A DNA stretch of 27,770 bases from Myxococcales bacterium UBA5297 (lineage in GTDB: Bacteria > Myxococcota > Myxococcia > Myxococcales > UBA5297), in NCBI GenBank assembly GCA_002408385.1, contig DHSB01000068.1, forward strand, positions 1 through 27,770, in the 5' to 3' direction. Of this stretch, positions 8,402 to 15,945 are shown one piece after another. Each line of letters begins with the position of its first letter. Position 1 is the stretch's first letter. The position numbers were made by a program, and so were the translations under genes. Below the pieces are notes generated by a model that made no database searches, was not told where the DNA came from, and was given only the letters and a program-made list of their open reading frames with translations.

Positions 8402-9601
8402 TTACGCCGCCCCGCCCGAGGTCTTGCGGCGCAGCCGCGTCGCGAGCTTGCCGAGCTCCTTGTCTCCGGGGAACAGGCCGAGCGCGGCCTCACAGGCCCA
8501 CAGCGCTTCCTGCGGACGGCCGACCCGCTCGAGGAGCTGCGCGAGGTGCAGTCGCGGCGCGGGGTCCGAAGGCGCCAGGTGTATCGCTATCGCGAGGTGC
8601 TCCTCGGCCTGCTGCAGCGAGGTTCCCAAGTGCAGATAGAGCCGCGCGGCTTCGCGGTGATAGGGCGCGCGCGTCTGGTCGAGGTGGATGGCGTCCTCGA
8701 TGAGCCGCAGCGCCTGCGCCGGGTCCTGCTCCGAGAGCTGTTCGGCCTCGCGAAACAGGCTGCGGGCCTTCTCGACGCCCGCGAGCTCCTCGGCGCGCAT
8801 CGCCGCGGCCTGGATGAGCGGGTCGCCCGGCTGCAGGTCGCGGGCCTGGCGCAGATCGAGCAGGGCGCTGTCGTACTTGCCCAGCTCGATCTTCTCGAGG
8901 GCTCGCCGGTAGAGCTCGCGGCCGCGATCGGGCGGCGCTTCTTTGGCCGCGGGCATCGGCTCGGGAGCCGGCGAGGCGAGCGCCTTGAGCGACTGAAGCT
9001 GGGTCGCGGTCAGCTCGGCGAAGCGCAGTCCCAGACCGCGTTTGCCCGCGGCGCGCACGGCCAGATCGGCGATCGCCAGCAGGCCGAGCGCACCTTCGGG
9101 CGTCGCGAGCGCAACTGAGACGGGGGTCGCCGGAGGTAGCTGCGGAGCACTTTCGAGAAAGCCCGTCCCGCGCGAGACGATCTGGCTGGCGAAGGTGGCC
9201 AGCGAGGCGCGGTCGAGCTCGGGCTGGAGCTGGAGGGGGCGATCGGGCGCCTTCCCGGCGAGCAGCGTATAGGCGAGCTCGAAGTCGACCGGCTTGGCCA
9301 GGCAGGCGAGCGCACGTCCGGCGGCCACCGCGGCCTCTACGCGGTCGTCGACGTTGCCGCTCATCAGCACGGTTCGCGGCGGGTTCGGCAGTCGGGACAG
9401 CTCGTCGAGCACCGAGAGCCCGTCGACCTCGGGCATCCAGACGTCGAGCAGGACCGCGTCGATGCCCCCGGCTCGGACGCGGGCGACCGCGTCGAGCCCG
9501 GAGAAGACCGCTTCTACATGGCAATCCCTGCGGGCCAGCAGCCCGCGTGCAGCGCGGACGAGGGCAGGGTCGTCGTCGACGATGAGGATGTTGGTTCGCA
9601 T
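8402..9601 (-). CDS. Response-regulator receiver protein with PilZ-like domain and TPR repeats
   Basis: A 399-aa cytoplasmic signalling protein. A CheY-type receiver occupies residues 1-115, with acidic Asp10/Asp11, phospho-acceptor Asp53 (LLDVWMPEVDG), Ser81 and Lys103 (AKP). Residues about 130-208 look like a degenerate PilZ domain (SRGTGFLE, then GKRGLGLRF), the myxobacterial type that often lacks full c-di-GMP motifs. Residues about 225-395 hold tetratricopeptide-like helical repeats (GREL..RALEKIELGKYDSALLDL; APYHREAARLYLHLG; APRLHLAQLLERVGRPQEAL). There is no DNA-binding output, so the signal probably passes by protein-protein contact. The start at 9601 begins right at the receiver; an in-frame ATG at 9637 would add 12 residues. 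No partner kinase is adjacent; rnpB is the upstream neighbour on the same strand. Confidence 0.88.
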   Translation of the reverse strand: MRTNILIVDDDPALVRAARGLLARRDCHVEAVFSGLDAVARVRAGGIDAVLLDVWMPEVDGLSVLDELSRLPNPPRTVLMSGNVDDRVEAAVAAGRALACLAKPVDFELAYTLLAGKAPDRPLQLQPELDRASLATFASQIVSRGTGFLESAPQLPPATPVSVALATPEGALGLLAIADLAVRAAGKRGLGLRFAELTATQLQSLKALASPAPEPMPAAKEAPPDRGRELYRRALEKIELGKYDSALLDLRQARDLQPGDPLIQAAAMRAEELAGVEKARSLFREAEQLSEQDPAQALRLIEDAIHLDQTRAPYHREAARLYLHLGTSLQQAEEHLAIAIHLAPSDPAPRLHLAQLLERVGRPQEALWACEAALGLFPGDKELGKLATRLRRKTSGGAA

Positions 9602-9610
9602 GTGCTCGTT

Positions 9611-9626
9611 GGGCCCGCGCGGGCCC
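9611..9626. promoter_or_regulatory. Perfect 16-bp palindrome just upstream of the regulator gene
   Basis: GGGCCCGCGCGGGCCC is fully self-complementary and lies 10 bases before the chosen ATG at 9601, inside the N-terminal extension if translation starts at 9637. It could be an operator, or an RNA stem near the ribosome binding site. In this GC-rich DNA chance is possible. Confidence 0.35.
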
Positions 9627-9792
9627 TTTCCCCCCATAGCCTGGCTGGCGCCCGGCAGACCTGTCCGGTAGCGCTCAGCGTGAAGCTGCCAATCTAACGC
9701 CGCGGGTGCGGTGGGCCAAGCGCCGAGCGGCGGCCCGCGCTCAGAGTATGGGCCGGACGGGCCGATTGCTCGGCGCGCGCCGGCGAAAAAGT

Positions 9793-10181
9793 GGCCGGAG
9801 TGGAACGGTAAGCCGAGTTCTGTTCCCCGCCGAGGCGGGGCGGCGAACATTCATCTAGGGCCGCGGTTGCCCGCGGTCTCGAGCGAGCCAACCCGGAGGC
9901 ATCGGACGGGCCGTCCTTGCGCGGGATTGCTCCCGCTCGCCTCCCTATTCGCTCTTGCTCCGGGTGGGGTTTGCCGTGCCGGCGACATCGCTGCCGCCGC
10001 GGTGCGCTCTTACCGCACCTTTTCACCCTTACCTGGCCTCCGAAGAGGCCTTCGGCGGTCTGTTTTCTGTGGCACTTTCCTTCAGGTCGCCCCGACTGGC
10101 CGTTAGCCAGCACCCTGCCCTATGGAGCTCGGACTTTCCTCCCGCGCTTTCACGCCGGCGTTCGCCTGTTCCACTCCGGCC
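9793..10181 (-). ncRNA. rnpB: RNase P RNA, bacterial class A
   Basis: This is the catalytic RNA that matures tRNA 5' ends. Read on the minus strand, all universal regions are present in order: GGAGGAAAGTCCGAGCTCC (CR I), CCACAGAAAACAGACCGCC (CR II region), AGGGTGAAAAGGTGCGG then TAAGAGCGCACCG (CR III), CGGCAAACCCCACCCGGAG (CR IV), and AGATGAATGTTCGCC with ACAGAACTCGGCTTA (CR V and 3' end). P1 is a perfect 14-bp helix between 10168-10181 and 9793-9806. A TTTTT run follows two bases beyond the 3' arm, so P1 may double as part of a terminator. Length is about 390 nt, normal for class A. The 5' end may be a few bases further out (to 10185). All ORFs across this stretch are spurious. Confidence 0.98.
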
Positions 10182-10188
10182 GGCCAAG

Positions 10189-10194
10189 TATTAA
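10189..10194 (-). promoter_or_regulatory. Possible -10 element of rnpB
   Basis: TTAATA (minus strand) lies 4-8 bases before the expected 5' end of RNase P RNA, a suitable distance for a -10 box and in an unusually AT-rich patch. No good -35 sequence is seen at 16-18 bp spacing. Confidence 0.35.
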
Positions 10195-10450
10195 CACGGG
10201 TCGCGGCGCGGGTGTTGCCCGCCGGGAGCCCGATTCGAGGTTTCTGTCGGAGCCGATCGGCCACCAGGGGCCCGCAAACGGCCCCAGGAGCCGAGCAGGG
10301 GTGCCGGCGGAATAGCAGGGCTGAGGCCGATGGCTCGCCTGGAGGCCCGCTGGTGGCCCAAGGGGAGGAGCGGCATCTGGGGAGACGGCGGCTTTGGTCG
10401 GCGAAAGACGAGGGGAGGCGGCGAAGGCGTCGACTCGACTCGACCAACCG

Positions 10451-10918
10451 CTAATTCGGCAGGTCCACCGAGGGCGCCCGCAGCCGCATCCGCCGCTCCA
10501 TCCGCTCGAGGCAGCCGAGGAGCTGCTTGCGCTTGATGCGGTTCTCGGTCGCCTCGGCAACCGCGGTCATCTGCTCGGTCAGATACCGGTAGAGGAAGAT
10601 GAGCGCGTCGTAATCGGCAGCAGCAATCCGCTCGCGCCAGCGCTCGTTTCGCATGTACTCGTCGACCGCGAAGATGTCGTGCTCGAGCTCCCAGCGGGTC
10701 AGCCGGAAGGCCTCGACGAAGACCCGGTCATCGGGGCGCATCGAGCCCGGCTCGAAGAGGGGGCGGAAGCGCTCCTCGTCCGCCGCGCGGCTCCACTCCT
10801 CGACCTCCAAGGGCCACTTCGACAAGTCCTCGGCGAACAGCTTCGCGAGCTCCTCGATGAGGTGCTCGGCGATGGGGACCGGCTTGAGGTCTTGGATGAA
10901 ATCCCAGCGAGAGGCCAC
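10451..10918 (-). CDS. Conserved-looking protein of unknown function, downstream of lipase-like gene
   Basis: A 155-aa soluble protein that starts at GTG 10918, only three bases after the stop of the alpha/beta-hydrolase gene, so it is almost certainly co-transcribed with it. The sequence is charged and helix-rich (MASRWDFIQDLKPVPIAEHL; LEHDIFAVDEYMRNERWRER; TEQMTAVAEATENRIKRKQL) with no signal peptide, membrane segment or cysteine motif, and only one Cys. Amino-acid balance and frame are those of a real gene rather than a shadow. I do not recognise the family. A role linked to the hydrolase (chaperone, anchor or regulator) is only a guess from position. Confidence 0.7.
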   Translation of the reverse strand: MASRWDFIQDLKPVPIAEHLIEELAKLFAEDLSKWPLEVEEWSRAADEERFRPLFEPGSMRPDDRVFVEAFRLTRWELEHDIFAVDEYMRNERWRERIAAADYDALIFLYRYLTEQMTAVAEATENRIKRKQLLGCLERMERRMRLRAPSVDLPN

Positions 10919-10921
10919 GGT

Positions 10922-11713
10922 TCAGGACTCGATGAGGCGGGGGCGGGGGCGCTCGCCGTCCCTCGGCGGGTCGCCCAGCCCCAGGGCAAGCTCGCGCCGG
11001 ATGACGCTGTAAACGCTGCGCTTGAGCACGAATTCCCGGTGCGTGACGCCGGGGACCTCGACGTTGAAGAGGTTCGCCTGCGAATCGGCCTCCAGGATGC
11101 AAGACGGAAACGGGCTCGCCCGGTCGGCCTTCGAGTAGATGGAGACGAAGCGCACGTTCGGCGGGAAGCGCCCCATCTTCAAGCGGCGGATGAACGGGCT
11201 CATTGGCGCCATCTGCCAGACGCTCTTCGAGACCAGGCCCATCGTCGCGATGCCGGCATAGGCGGCCGGGGTGCCGTTGTGCGGCGCCCCCAGCGTGATG
11301 AGCGTGCGGCAGCGCTTGTCGCCGCCCAGTCGCTTCACGTAGTAGCGGCCGATGAGCCCGCCCTTGGAGTGCCCGATGATCGAGAGCGGGCCGAGGTTGT
11401 AGCGCGTGTAGAGCCGCTCGACCTTGTCGCGCACCTGCTCGGCGCAGTCGTCGATGCCGCGGGTGTTGAAGGCGTCGAACAGCCCGCCCAGGTTGATCGA
11501 CCAGACGCAGTACCCGTCGCGCCGAAGCCGCTTCTCCAGGACCTCGAAGATGCGCCGGGTAGCCATGAACCCGTAGAGCAGCAGCACCGGCCGCTCGCCG
11601 TGCGTGAAGTCGGTGCGCCGGACCACCTCGTTGCCATGGCGATCGAGGTTCAGATAGCCCTTCAGGTTTCTGAGGCGCTTCTCGAGTCGACGTCTGGGGT
11701 CCGAGGCGGCCAT
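10922..11713 (-). CDS. Lipase-like alpha/beta hydrolase (triacylglycerol lipase/PGAP1-like)
   Basis: A 263-aa serine hydrolase, probably acting on an ester of a lipid. The nucleophile elbow is GHSKGG (residues 114-119) with Ser116. A likely catalytic Asp197 lies in IYSKADRASPF and His225 in PGVTHREF, giving a full triad. The first strand reads RPVLLLYGFMATRRIF (41-56), so the usual His-Gly oxyanion motif is Tyr-Gly, as in some bacterial lipases and PHA-related hydrolases. LGAPHNGTPAA (141-151) is the motif seen in lipases and PGAP1-like proteins. There is no signal peptide, so it may act in the cytosol. The ATG at 11713 begins just before the conserved part; a longer frame to 11875 is of low-quality composition. 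It lies 198 bp after ygfK and 3 bp before the 155-aa protein gene. Confidence 0.85.
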   Translation of the reverse strand: MAASDPRRRLEKRLRNLKGYLNLDRHGNEVVRRTDFTHGERPVLLLYGFMATRRIFEVLEKRLRRDGYCVWSINLGGLFDAFNTRGIDDCAEQVRDKVERLYTRYNLGPLSIIGHSKGGLIGRYYVKRLGGDKRCRTLITLGAPHNGTPAAYAGIATMGLVSKSVWQMAPMSPFIRRLKMGRFPPNVRFVSIYSKADRASPFPSCILEADSQANLFNVEVPGVTHREFVLKRSVYSVIRRELALGLGDPPRDGERPRPRLIES

Positions 11714-11911
11714 GCGCGGTGGATGATAGCTGGCATTGTCTTCGGGCGCCCACAAATGCGGCCGGCCTCCTTCGTGCCGGCCGCGGCTTGCGCGGGGTCT
11801 GCGGTCGGCTCGCGAGCCTTGGCCCGGAAACGAAAGCGAGCCCGGCGTCTGGCCAGGCCCGTTCCCGCGATTCAACTCGGTCGAGCCCCTTGCGAGGGGC
11901 CCGCTCGAGCG

Positions 11912-14900
11912 CTACTTCGCGAACACCACCGCCGGCTCGGCGGCAAGCAGCGCGATCAGCGTCGCGCATGCCGTCAGATCGACCGCCTCGCCCTCGGTCA
12001 GCTCGCCGGCCGCGGCGGTCTCGACGATCTCCCACGACTCGGGCTTGAGCGTGACCACCGCCTTCGGGCCGCGGTACTCGGCCGTCGCCCCGTTTCTCAC
12101 CAGGCTGTGGCGCGCGCCGTCGAGGGTCGCCTCGAGGCGCAGCTCGTCGCCTTCGCGGACCATGTGGAAGGCGTCGCCCTTGGCGGTCTCGAAACCCTCG
12201 CGGTCGAGCCAGAAGCGGGGCTTCTGCTTGTAGGGCGCGTCGGCGGTCGGGCAGAAGGTGGCGCAGTTGCCGCACTCGTTGCACGAGTCGCCGACATTGA
12301 TCGTCTGCACCGACTGCGTGACCGCGAATGGCTTGCTGCCCTCGGCGACCAGCTTGCCGCCGCGGGCGACGAGGCTCGGCAGCTCGAGCGAGAGCGGCCG
12401 GGTCACGTAGGCCTGGTTCGCGCGGTTTGGGCAGACCGTGACGCACAGGCTGCACAGCTCGTCGCAGTCGAGGCAGCGGTCGGCCTCGGCCACCGCGGCC
12501 TCGGCGCTCAGCTTGCCGTGGACGACCTCGAAGCCGCCGCGTTGGTCGAGCGGCAGCACCGGCACGGTCTGCGGCGAGGTCTTGCGCGCCTTCCTGGCGA
12601 GCAGCGCCTCGGTCTTCTCGTTCTTCGCGAGGATCGGCTCGGGGGCTACCTCCACGCCGTGCCGCTTGGCGAGCGCCTCGGCGAAGCGCCGCCCGTCGGC
12701 CGCGGCCTTGATGATCGATGCGGGGCCGCGCACCAAGTCACCGCCGGCGAACAGGCCCGGCTCGGTGGTCTCGAAGCTCGCGTCGACCTTCAGCGTGCCG
12801 TTGCGGTTGCGCTCGACCTTGTGGCCCTCGAGCATCCCGAGCACGGTGTCCTGGCCGATCGCGGCGATGAGCGTCGAGCAGGGCAGGGTGAGCTGCTCGC
12901 CGGTCGGCTCGGGACGCGGGCGGCCCGACGCGTCGGGGGCGCCGAGCTTCATCACCCCGCAGACCAGGCCGGTCACCTTGCCGTTCTCGACCTGGACGCG
13001 CTCGGGCGCGAGCAGATCGCGCAGGCCGATGCCCTCCTCGACGCAGGCCTCGATCTCCTCGGGGGCGGCCGGCATCTGCGCGCGGGTGCGCCGGTAGACG
13101 AGGTCGACGGTGCCGTCCTTGACGAAGCGGCGCGAGCTGCGCGCGGCGTCCATTGCCGAGTTGCCGCCGCCGACGATGAGCACGTGCTGGCCGAGCTCCA
13201 TCTTGCCCTCGGCCTTGGCCTTCTCGAGGTAGGCGAGCGCGTCGAGCACGCCCGCGGCGTCCTCGCCCGGGATGCCGAGCTTCTTGCCGGCCGCGGCGCC
13301 GACGCCGATGAAGGTGTACTTGAAGCCCTGCTCGCGAAGCTGCGTGAGGGTGAGGTCCTTGCCGATCTCGACGCCGAGCTTGATCTCGACGCCCAGCGCT
13401 TCGATGCGCGCGACGTCGGCGGCCAGCGGCTCGCGGCCCATGCGGAACGGCGGGATGAGGCCGCCGGGCATGCCGCCGAGCTCGCGGCGCGCCTCGAACA
13501 CGGTCACGCCGAAGCCGGCGAGCGCGAGGTAGTACGCCGCGCCGAGGCCCGCGGGGCCGGCGCCGACGATGGCGACGCGCACGTCGAGCTTCTCACCCGC
13601 CTTGCGCGCGGCCGGCGTACCGTTCTCGATGGCGAAGCGCTTCACCTCGCGGATAGCGAGCGGCGCGTCGTAGTGGTTGCGCACGCAGCGGTCCATGCAC
13701 GGATGGTCGCAGATGCAGCCGGTCACCCCGGGCAGCGCGTTGGTGCGCAGGATGACGTCGGCGGCCTCGTTCGGCCGGCCGTTGGCGACGAGCCACAGGT
13801 AGTCGGGCACGTTCTGGTTCGTCGGGCAGCCTTCCTGGCAGGGCGCGGCGATGCAGTCGAAGCGGCCGAGGGCCCGGCTGCCCTTGGTCGCCATCGGGCG
13901 GTCGCGGGTGAGGAAGCGCTTGTCGCCGAAGACCCGCGCCGCGTGGCGCCGCAGGTTGCCGCGGGCCCCGTCCTTGTGCTCGCCGGCCGTCTTCTCGGCG
14001 AGCTCATCGAGCGAGCCGGCGCCCAGCCGCGTCATCTGCGCGTCGAGGTTGACCAGATACTGCTGCAGCCGCGCGTAGCCGCCCGGCTTGAGCAGATCGG
14101 TGCTGACCGTGACGGGCGAGAGGCCGTCGGCGACGAGCTCCGGGTAGTTGAGGGCGTCGGCGCCGCCGCAGAAGGAGATGGGCACCTGGCCGTCGAGCTC
14201 CTCGGTGACGAGGTGCGCGAGGTTGAGCGTCAGCGGGTGGAGCGAGCGGCCGGACATGTACATCATCTTTTCGTTCGCCGGGAACACCGTGCGCGTGTTG
14301 ACCACCTCGAGCGTGTTCGACAGCTTCAGCCCGAAGCTCTGCTCGCGCCCCTTCGCCGTGGCGGCCAGGTTGCGCACCATCGCCATCGCGTCTTCCCAGC
14401 CCGGGTCGTGCTCGAAGGCGACGTCGGGGACGGTGATGTCGAAGCCGCACTTCTTGTTGAGGATCTCGCGCAGCCGCTCGGGGCCGAGCAGCGTCGGGTT
14501 GAGCTTGACCCAGGTGTGGACGCCGAGCTCGGTGAGCAGGTAGCTGGCGATCTTCTCGATCTCCGTCGGCGGGCAGCCGTGCATCGTCGAGAGGGTGATC
14601 TGGTTGGACAGCTCGGCGGCGATGGGCAGCTCCTTGACCGCCGGGTAGGCCTGGGCGACCGCCTCGATGGCCGCGGGCAGCTCGGCCTTGGCGTCGCGCA
14701 TGCGGCGCAGGAACCGCTGCACCTTCTCTCCCTGGATGCCGGCGAGGTCGTAGCCGACGCTCATGCTGAAGAAGACCCCGGGGTCCTTCAGCCCGAGCTT
14801 GTGGGCGATGGCGTGCAGCAGCACCCAGGCCTTCAAGTACTCGTCAAACGACTGGTCGAGCTGCAGCTCCTGCGACCACTCGCAGTTGAAGGTGGCATCC

Positions 14901-15202
14901 TCGCTGTCGATGCAGGGCTTGGAGACGTTGAGCTCGTCGAGGGTCTGCACCGTCTTCAGCTCGATGAAGCGAGCGCCGGCCAGCCAGGCGGCGACGATGT
15001 TCTGCGCGAGCTGGGTGTGCGGCCCGGCGGCGACGCCGAGCGGAGCGGCGAAGCTGCGGCCCATGCGCGTGAGCGCCATCTTCGGGTCGGGGACCTGGAA
15101 GTTGTCGCGCGGGATGCCGAGGACGGTCGGCTGGCCGTCGAGGTCGCGGAAGATCCAGCGGGCCAGGGTCTCGAGCGGGATCGGTCGGAAGGGCTTTTCC
15201 AT
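11912..15202 (-). CDS. ygfK: YgfK-family flavin/iron-sulfur oxidoreductase ('putative selenate reductase subunit')
   Basis: A 1096-aa cytoplasmic enzyme with the layout of E. coli YgfK (about 1030 aa). Residues 1-400 form a dihydroorotate-dehydrogenase-like barrel (FAAPLGVAAGPHTQLAQNIV at 51-70, NQITLSTMHGCPPTEIE near 200-216). Residues 445-845 are a GltD-like module: Fe-S cysteines at 450, 455, 459, 496, 498, 502 and 506, FAD motif VGAGPAGLGAA (546-556), NAD(P) motif VGGGNSAMD (677-685) and AGGDLVRGPASI (819-830). The C-terminus carries two ferredoxin-type clusters, with Cys 910/913/917/920/924 and 974/977/980/984. The ATG at 15202 has GAGGAG upstream. In enterobacteria and gut anaerobes ygfK sits with ssnA and xdhD genes and is implicated in purine/urate metabolism; the selenate-reductase name is historical. 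It probably moves electrons between NAD(P)H and a purine-type substrate or the Mo hydroxylase encoded 8.7 kb away. Confidence 0.95.
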   Translation of the reverse strand: MEKPFRPIPLETLARWIFRDLDGQPTVLGIPRDNFQVPDPKMALTRMGRSFAAPLGVAAGPHTQLAQNIVAAWLAGARFIELKTVQTLDELNVSKPCIDSEDATFNCEWSQELQLDQSFDEYLKAWVLLHAIAHKLGLKDPGVFFSMSVGYDLAGIQGEKVQRFLRRMRDAKAELPAAIEAVAQAYPAVKELPIAAELSNQITLSTMHGCPPTEIEKIASYLLTELGVHTWVKLNPTLLGPERLREILNKKCGFDITVPDVAFEHDPGWEDAMAMVRNLAATAKGREQSFGLKLSNTLEVVNTRTVFPANEKMMYMSGRSLHPLTLNLAHLVTEELDGQVPISFCGGADALNYPELVADGLSPVTVSTDLLKPGGYARLQQYLVNLDAQMTRLGAGSLDELAEKTAGEHKDGARGNLRRHAARVFGDKRFLTRDRPMATKGSRALGRFDCIAAPCQEGCPTNQNVPDYLWLVANGRPNEAADVILRTNALPGVTGCICDHPCMDRCVRNHYDAPLAIREVKRFAIENGTPAARKAGEKLDVRVAIVGAGPAGLGAAYYLALAGFGVTVFEARRELGGMPGGLIPPFRMGREPLAADVARIEALGVEIKLGVEIGKDLTLTQLREQGFKYTFIGVGAAAGKKLGIPGEDAAGVLDALAYLEKAKAEGKMELGQHVLIVGGGNSAMDAARSSRRFVKDGTVDLVYRRTRAQMPAAPEEIEACVEEGIGLRDLLAPERVQVENGKVTGLVCGVMKLGAPDASGRPRPEPTGEQLTLPCSTLIAAIGQDTVLGMLEGHKVERNRNGTLKVDASFETTEPGLFAGGDLVRGPASIIKAAADGRRFAEALAKRHGVEVAPEPILAKNEKTEALLARKARKTSPQTVPVLPLDQRGGFEVVHGKLSAEAAVAEADRCLDCDELCSLCVTVCPNRANQAYVTRPLSLELPSLVARGGKLVAEGSKPFAVTQSVQTINVGDSCNECGNCATFCPTADAPYKQKPRFWLDREGFETAKGDAFHMVREGDELRLEATLDGARHSLVRNGATAEYRGPKAVVTLKPESWEIVETAAAGELTEGEAVDLTACATLIALLAAEPAVVFAK

Positions 15203-15380
15203 AGGGTCTCCTCATCGGTCGATAGAACGCGTCGCGGACGCCGCCCCGGTAACGCCCACGGGGCGACACCATCTGCGAGCTGACACAGAACCGAGCGAAT
15301 CTAACCCGCCGTGACAGGGATGCCTAGCGAAGCTGGGCCAAACCGGCGCGGCGGGGACCGGTCGGCTCAAGCCTCGCACC

Positions 15381-15434
15381 GGCTGGCCCGGGTGTGTCCC
15401 GTGCACGGGGCGAAGCGAAGAAGGCTGGCCCGGG
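15381..15434. repeat. Direct repeat with internal palindrome upstream of ygfK
   Basis: GGCTGGCCCGGG occurs at 15381-15392 and again at 15423-15434, a 42-bp offset (four helical turns). Between the copies is the perfect palindrome CCCGTGCACGGG (15398-15409). The set lies 180-230 bp upstream of the ygfK start and could be a regulator-binding region; chance is not excluded. Confidence 0.35.
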
Positions 15435-15878
15435 CCGCGGGAGGCGGCCCCTCTGGCTCGCTCGACGCTCGGGTCGACCACGGCGTAGGGCGCGGGCAGT
15501 CAGTCAGGTCGAAGTCGAGCAACTGTCCCGGAAAGCAAGCGCCTGCGCCCCGGTCGCCCGAGCTTCACACCGGGGCTTTGCCCGCGATCTCTCAGGACCA
15601 GCCGTCGCGCCGAAGGGGCTCACGCCGTTTCGAGCTTCGGACGACGAGGCAACCGCCGAGACCTCTGGCCTGCCTCCTCCCCTCTCGAACGGCGCACGCT
15701 CCACCGTGCTCTATCCCGGGTCAGCACAAGGCGGGCGATCCGCCAATGAAGGCGCTTCGTGGGAGCGTTCGCCCGTGCCGGCGCCTGCCTTGTCGCATGT
15801 TGAGCATCGCCGGGCGCACCTCTTTTGGAGCGCTCCTTCGCGCGCGGCCGGGACCGAGAAGGTCGACGGATAAGGAGA

Positions 15879-15910
15879 CGCCCGGCGCCCGCCGAGGCGG
15901 ACGCCGGGCG
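15879..15910 (-). terminator. Intrinsic terminator-like hairpin after the PKD lipoprotein gene
   Basis: Two 15-nt arms (15879-15893 and 15896-15910) pair with a single G-T wobble, starting 36 bases beyond the lipoprotein stop. On the minus strand the hairpin is followed by TCTCCTTATC, a modest pyrimidine tail. The strong GC stem makes it the likely transcript end. Confidence 0.6.
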
Positions 15911-15945
15911 GTCGGCTCGCGGCGCACACGAAGCGCCGCCGAGCA

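Larger units (their letters stand above)
15203..15945. other. Long spacer between the PKD lipoprotein gene and ygfK
   Basis: About 740 bases without a supportable gene; ORFs here are arginine/proline-rich and motif-free. It must hold the ygfK promoter (right end of that gene at 15202), and it contains the lipoprotein terminator near 15879-15910. It also contains a 12-bp palindrome and a direct repeat (listed separately). No structured RNA family was recognised. Confidence 0.55.

Noticed and set aside
10200..10260. A tRNA-like T-arm (GATTCGA) in the spacer upstream of rnpB
   Set aside because: No matching acceptor, D or anticodon stems can be drawn, and the loop lacks the TTCGANNC pattern.
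9694..10315. Several short ORFs across the RNase P RNA
   Set aside because: The region is clearly rnpB by all conserved regions and P1 pairing; the ORFs have no recognisable protein content.
10394..15283. A 1629-codon open frame on the plus strand
   Set aside because: It runs antisense to ygfK, the hydrolase and the 155-aa protein gene. Its translation is Arg/Asp/Val/His-rich with no domain motif, as expected opposite codon-biased GC-rich genes.
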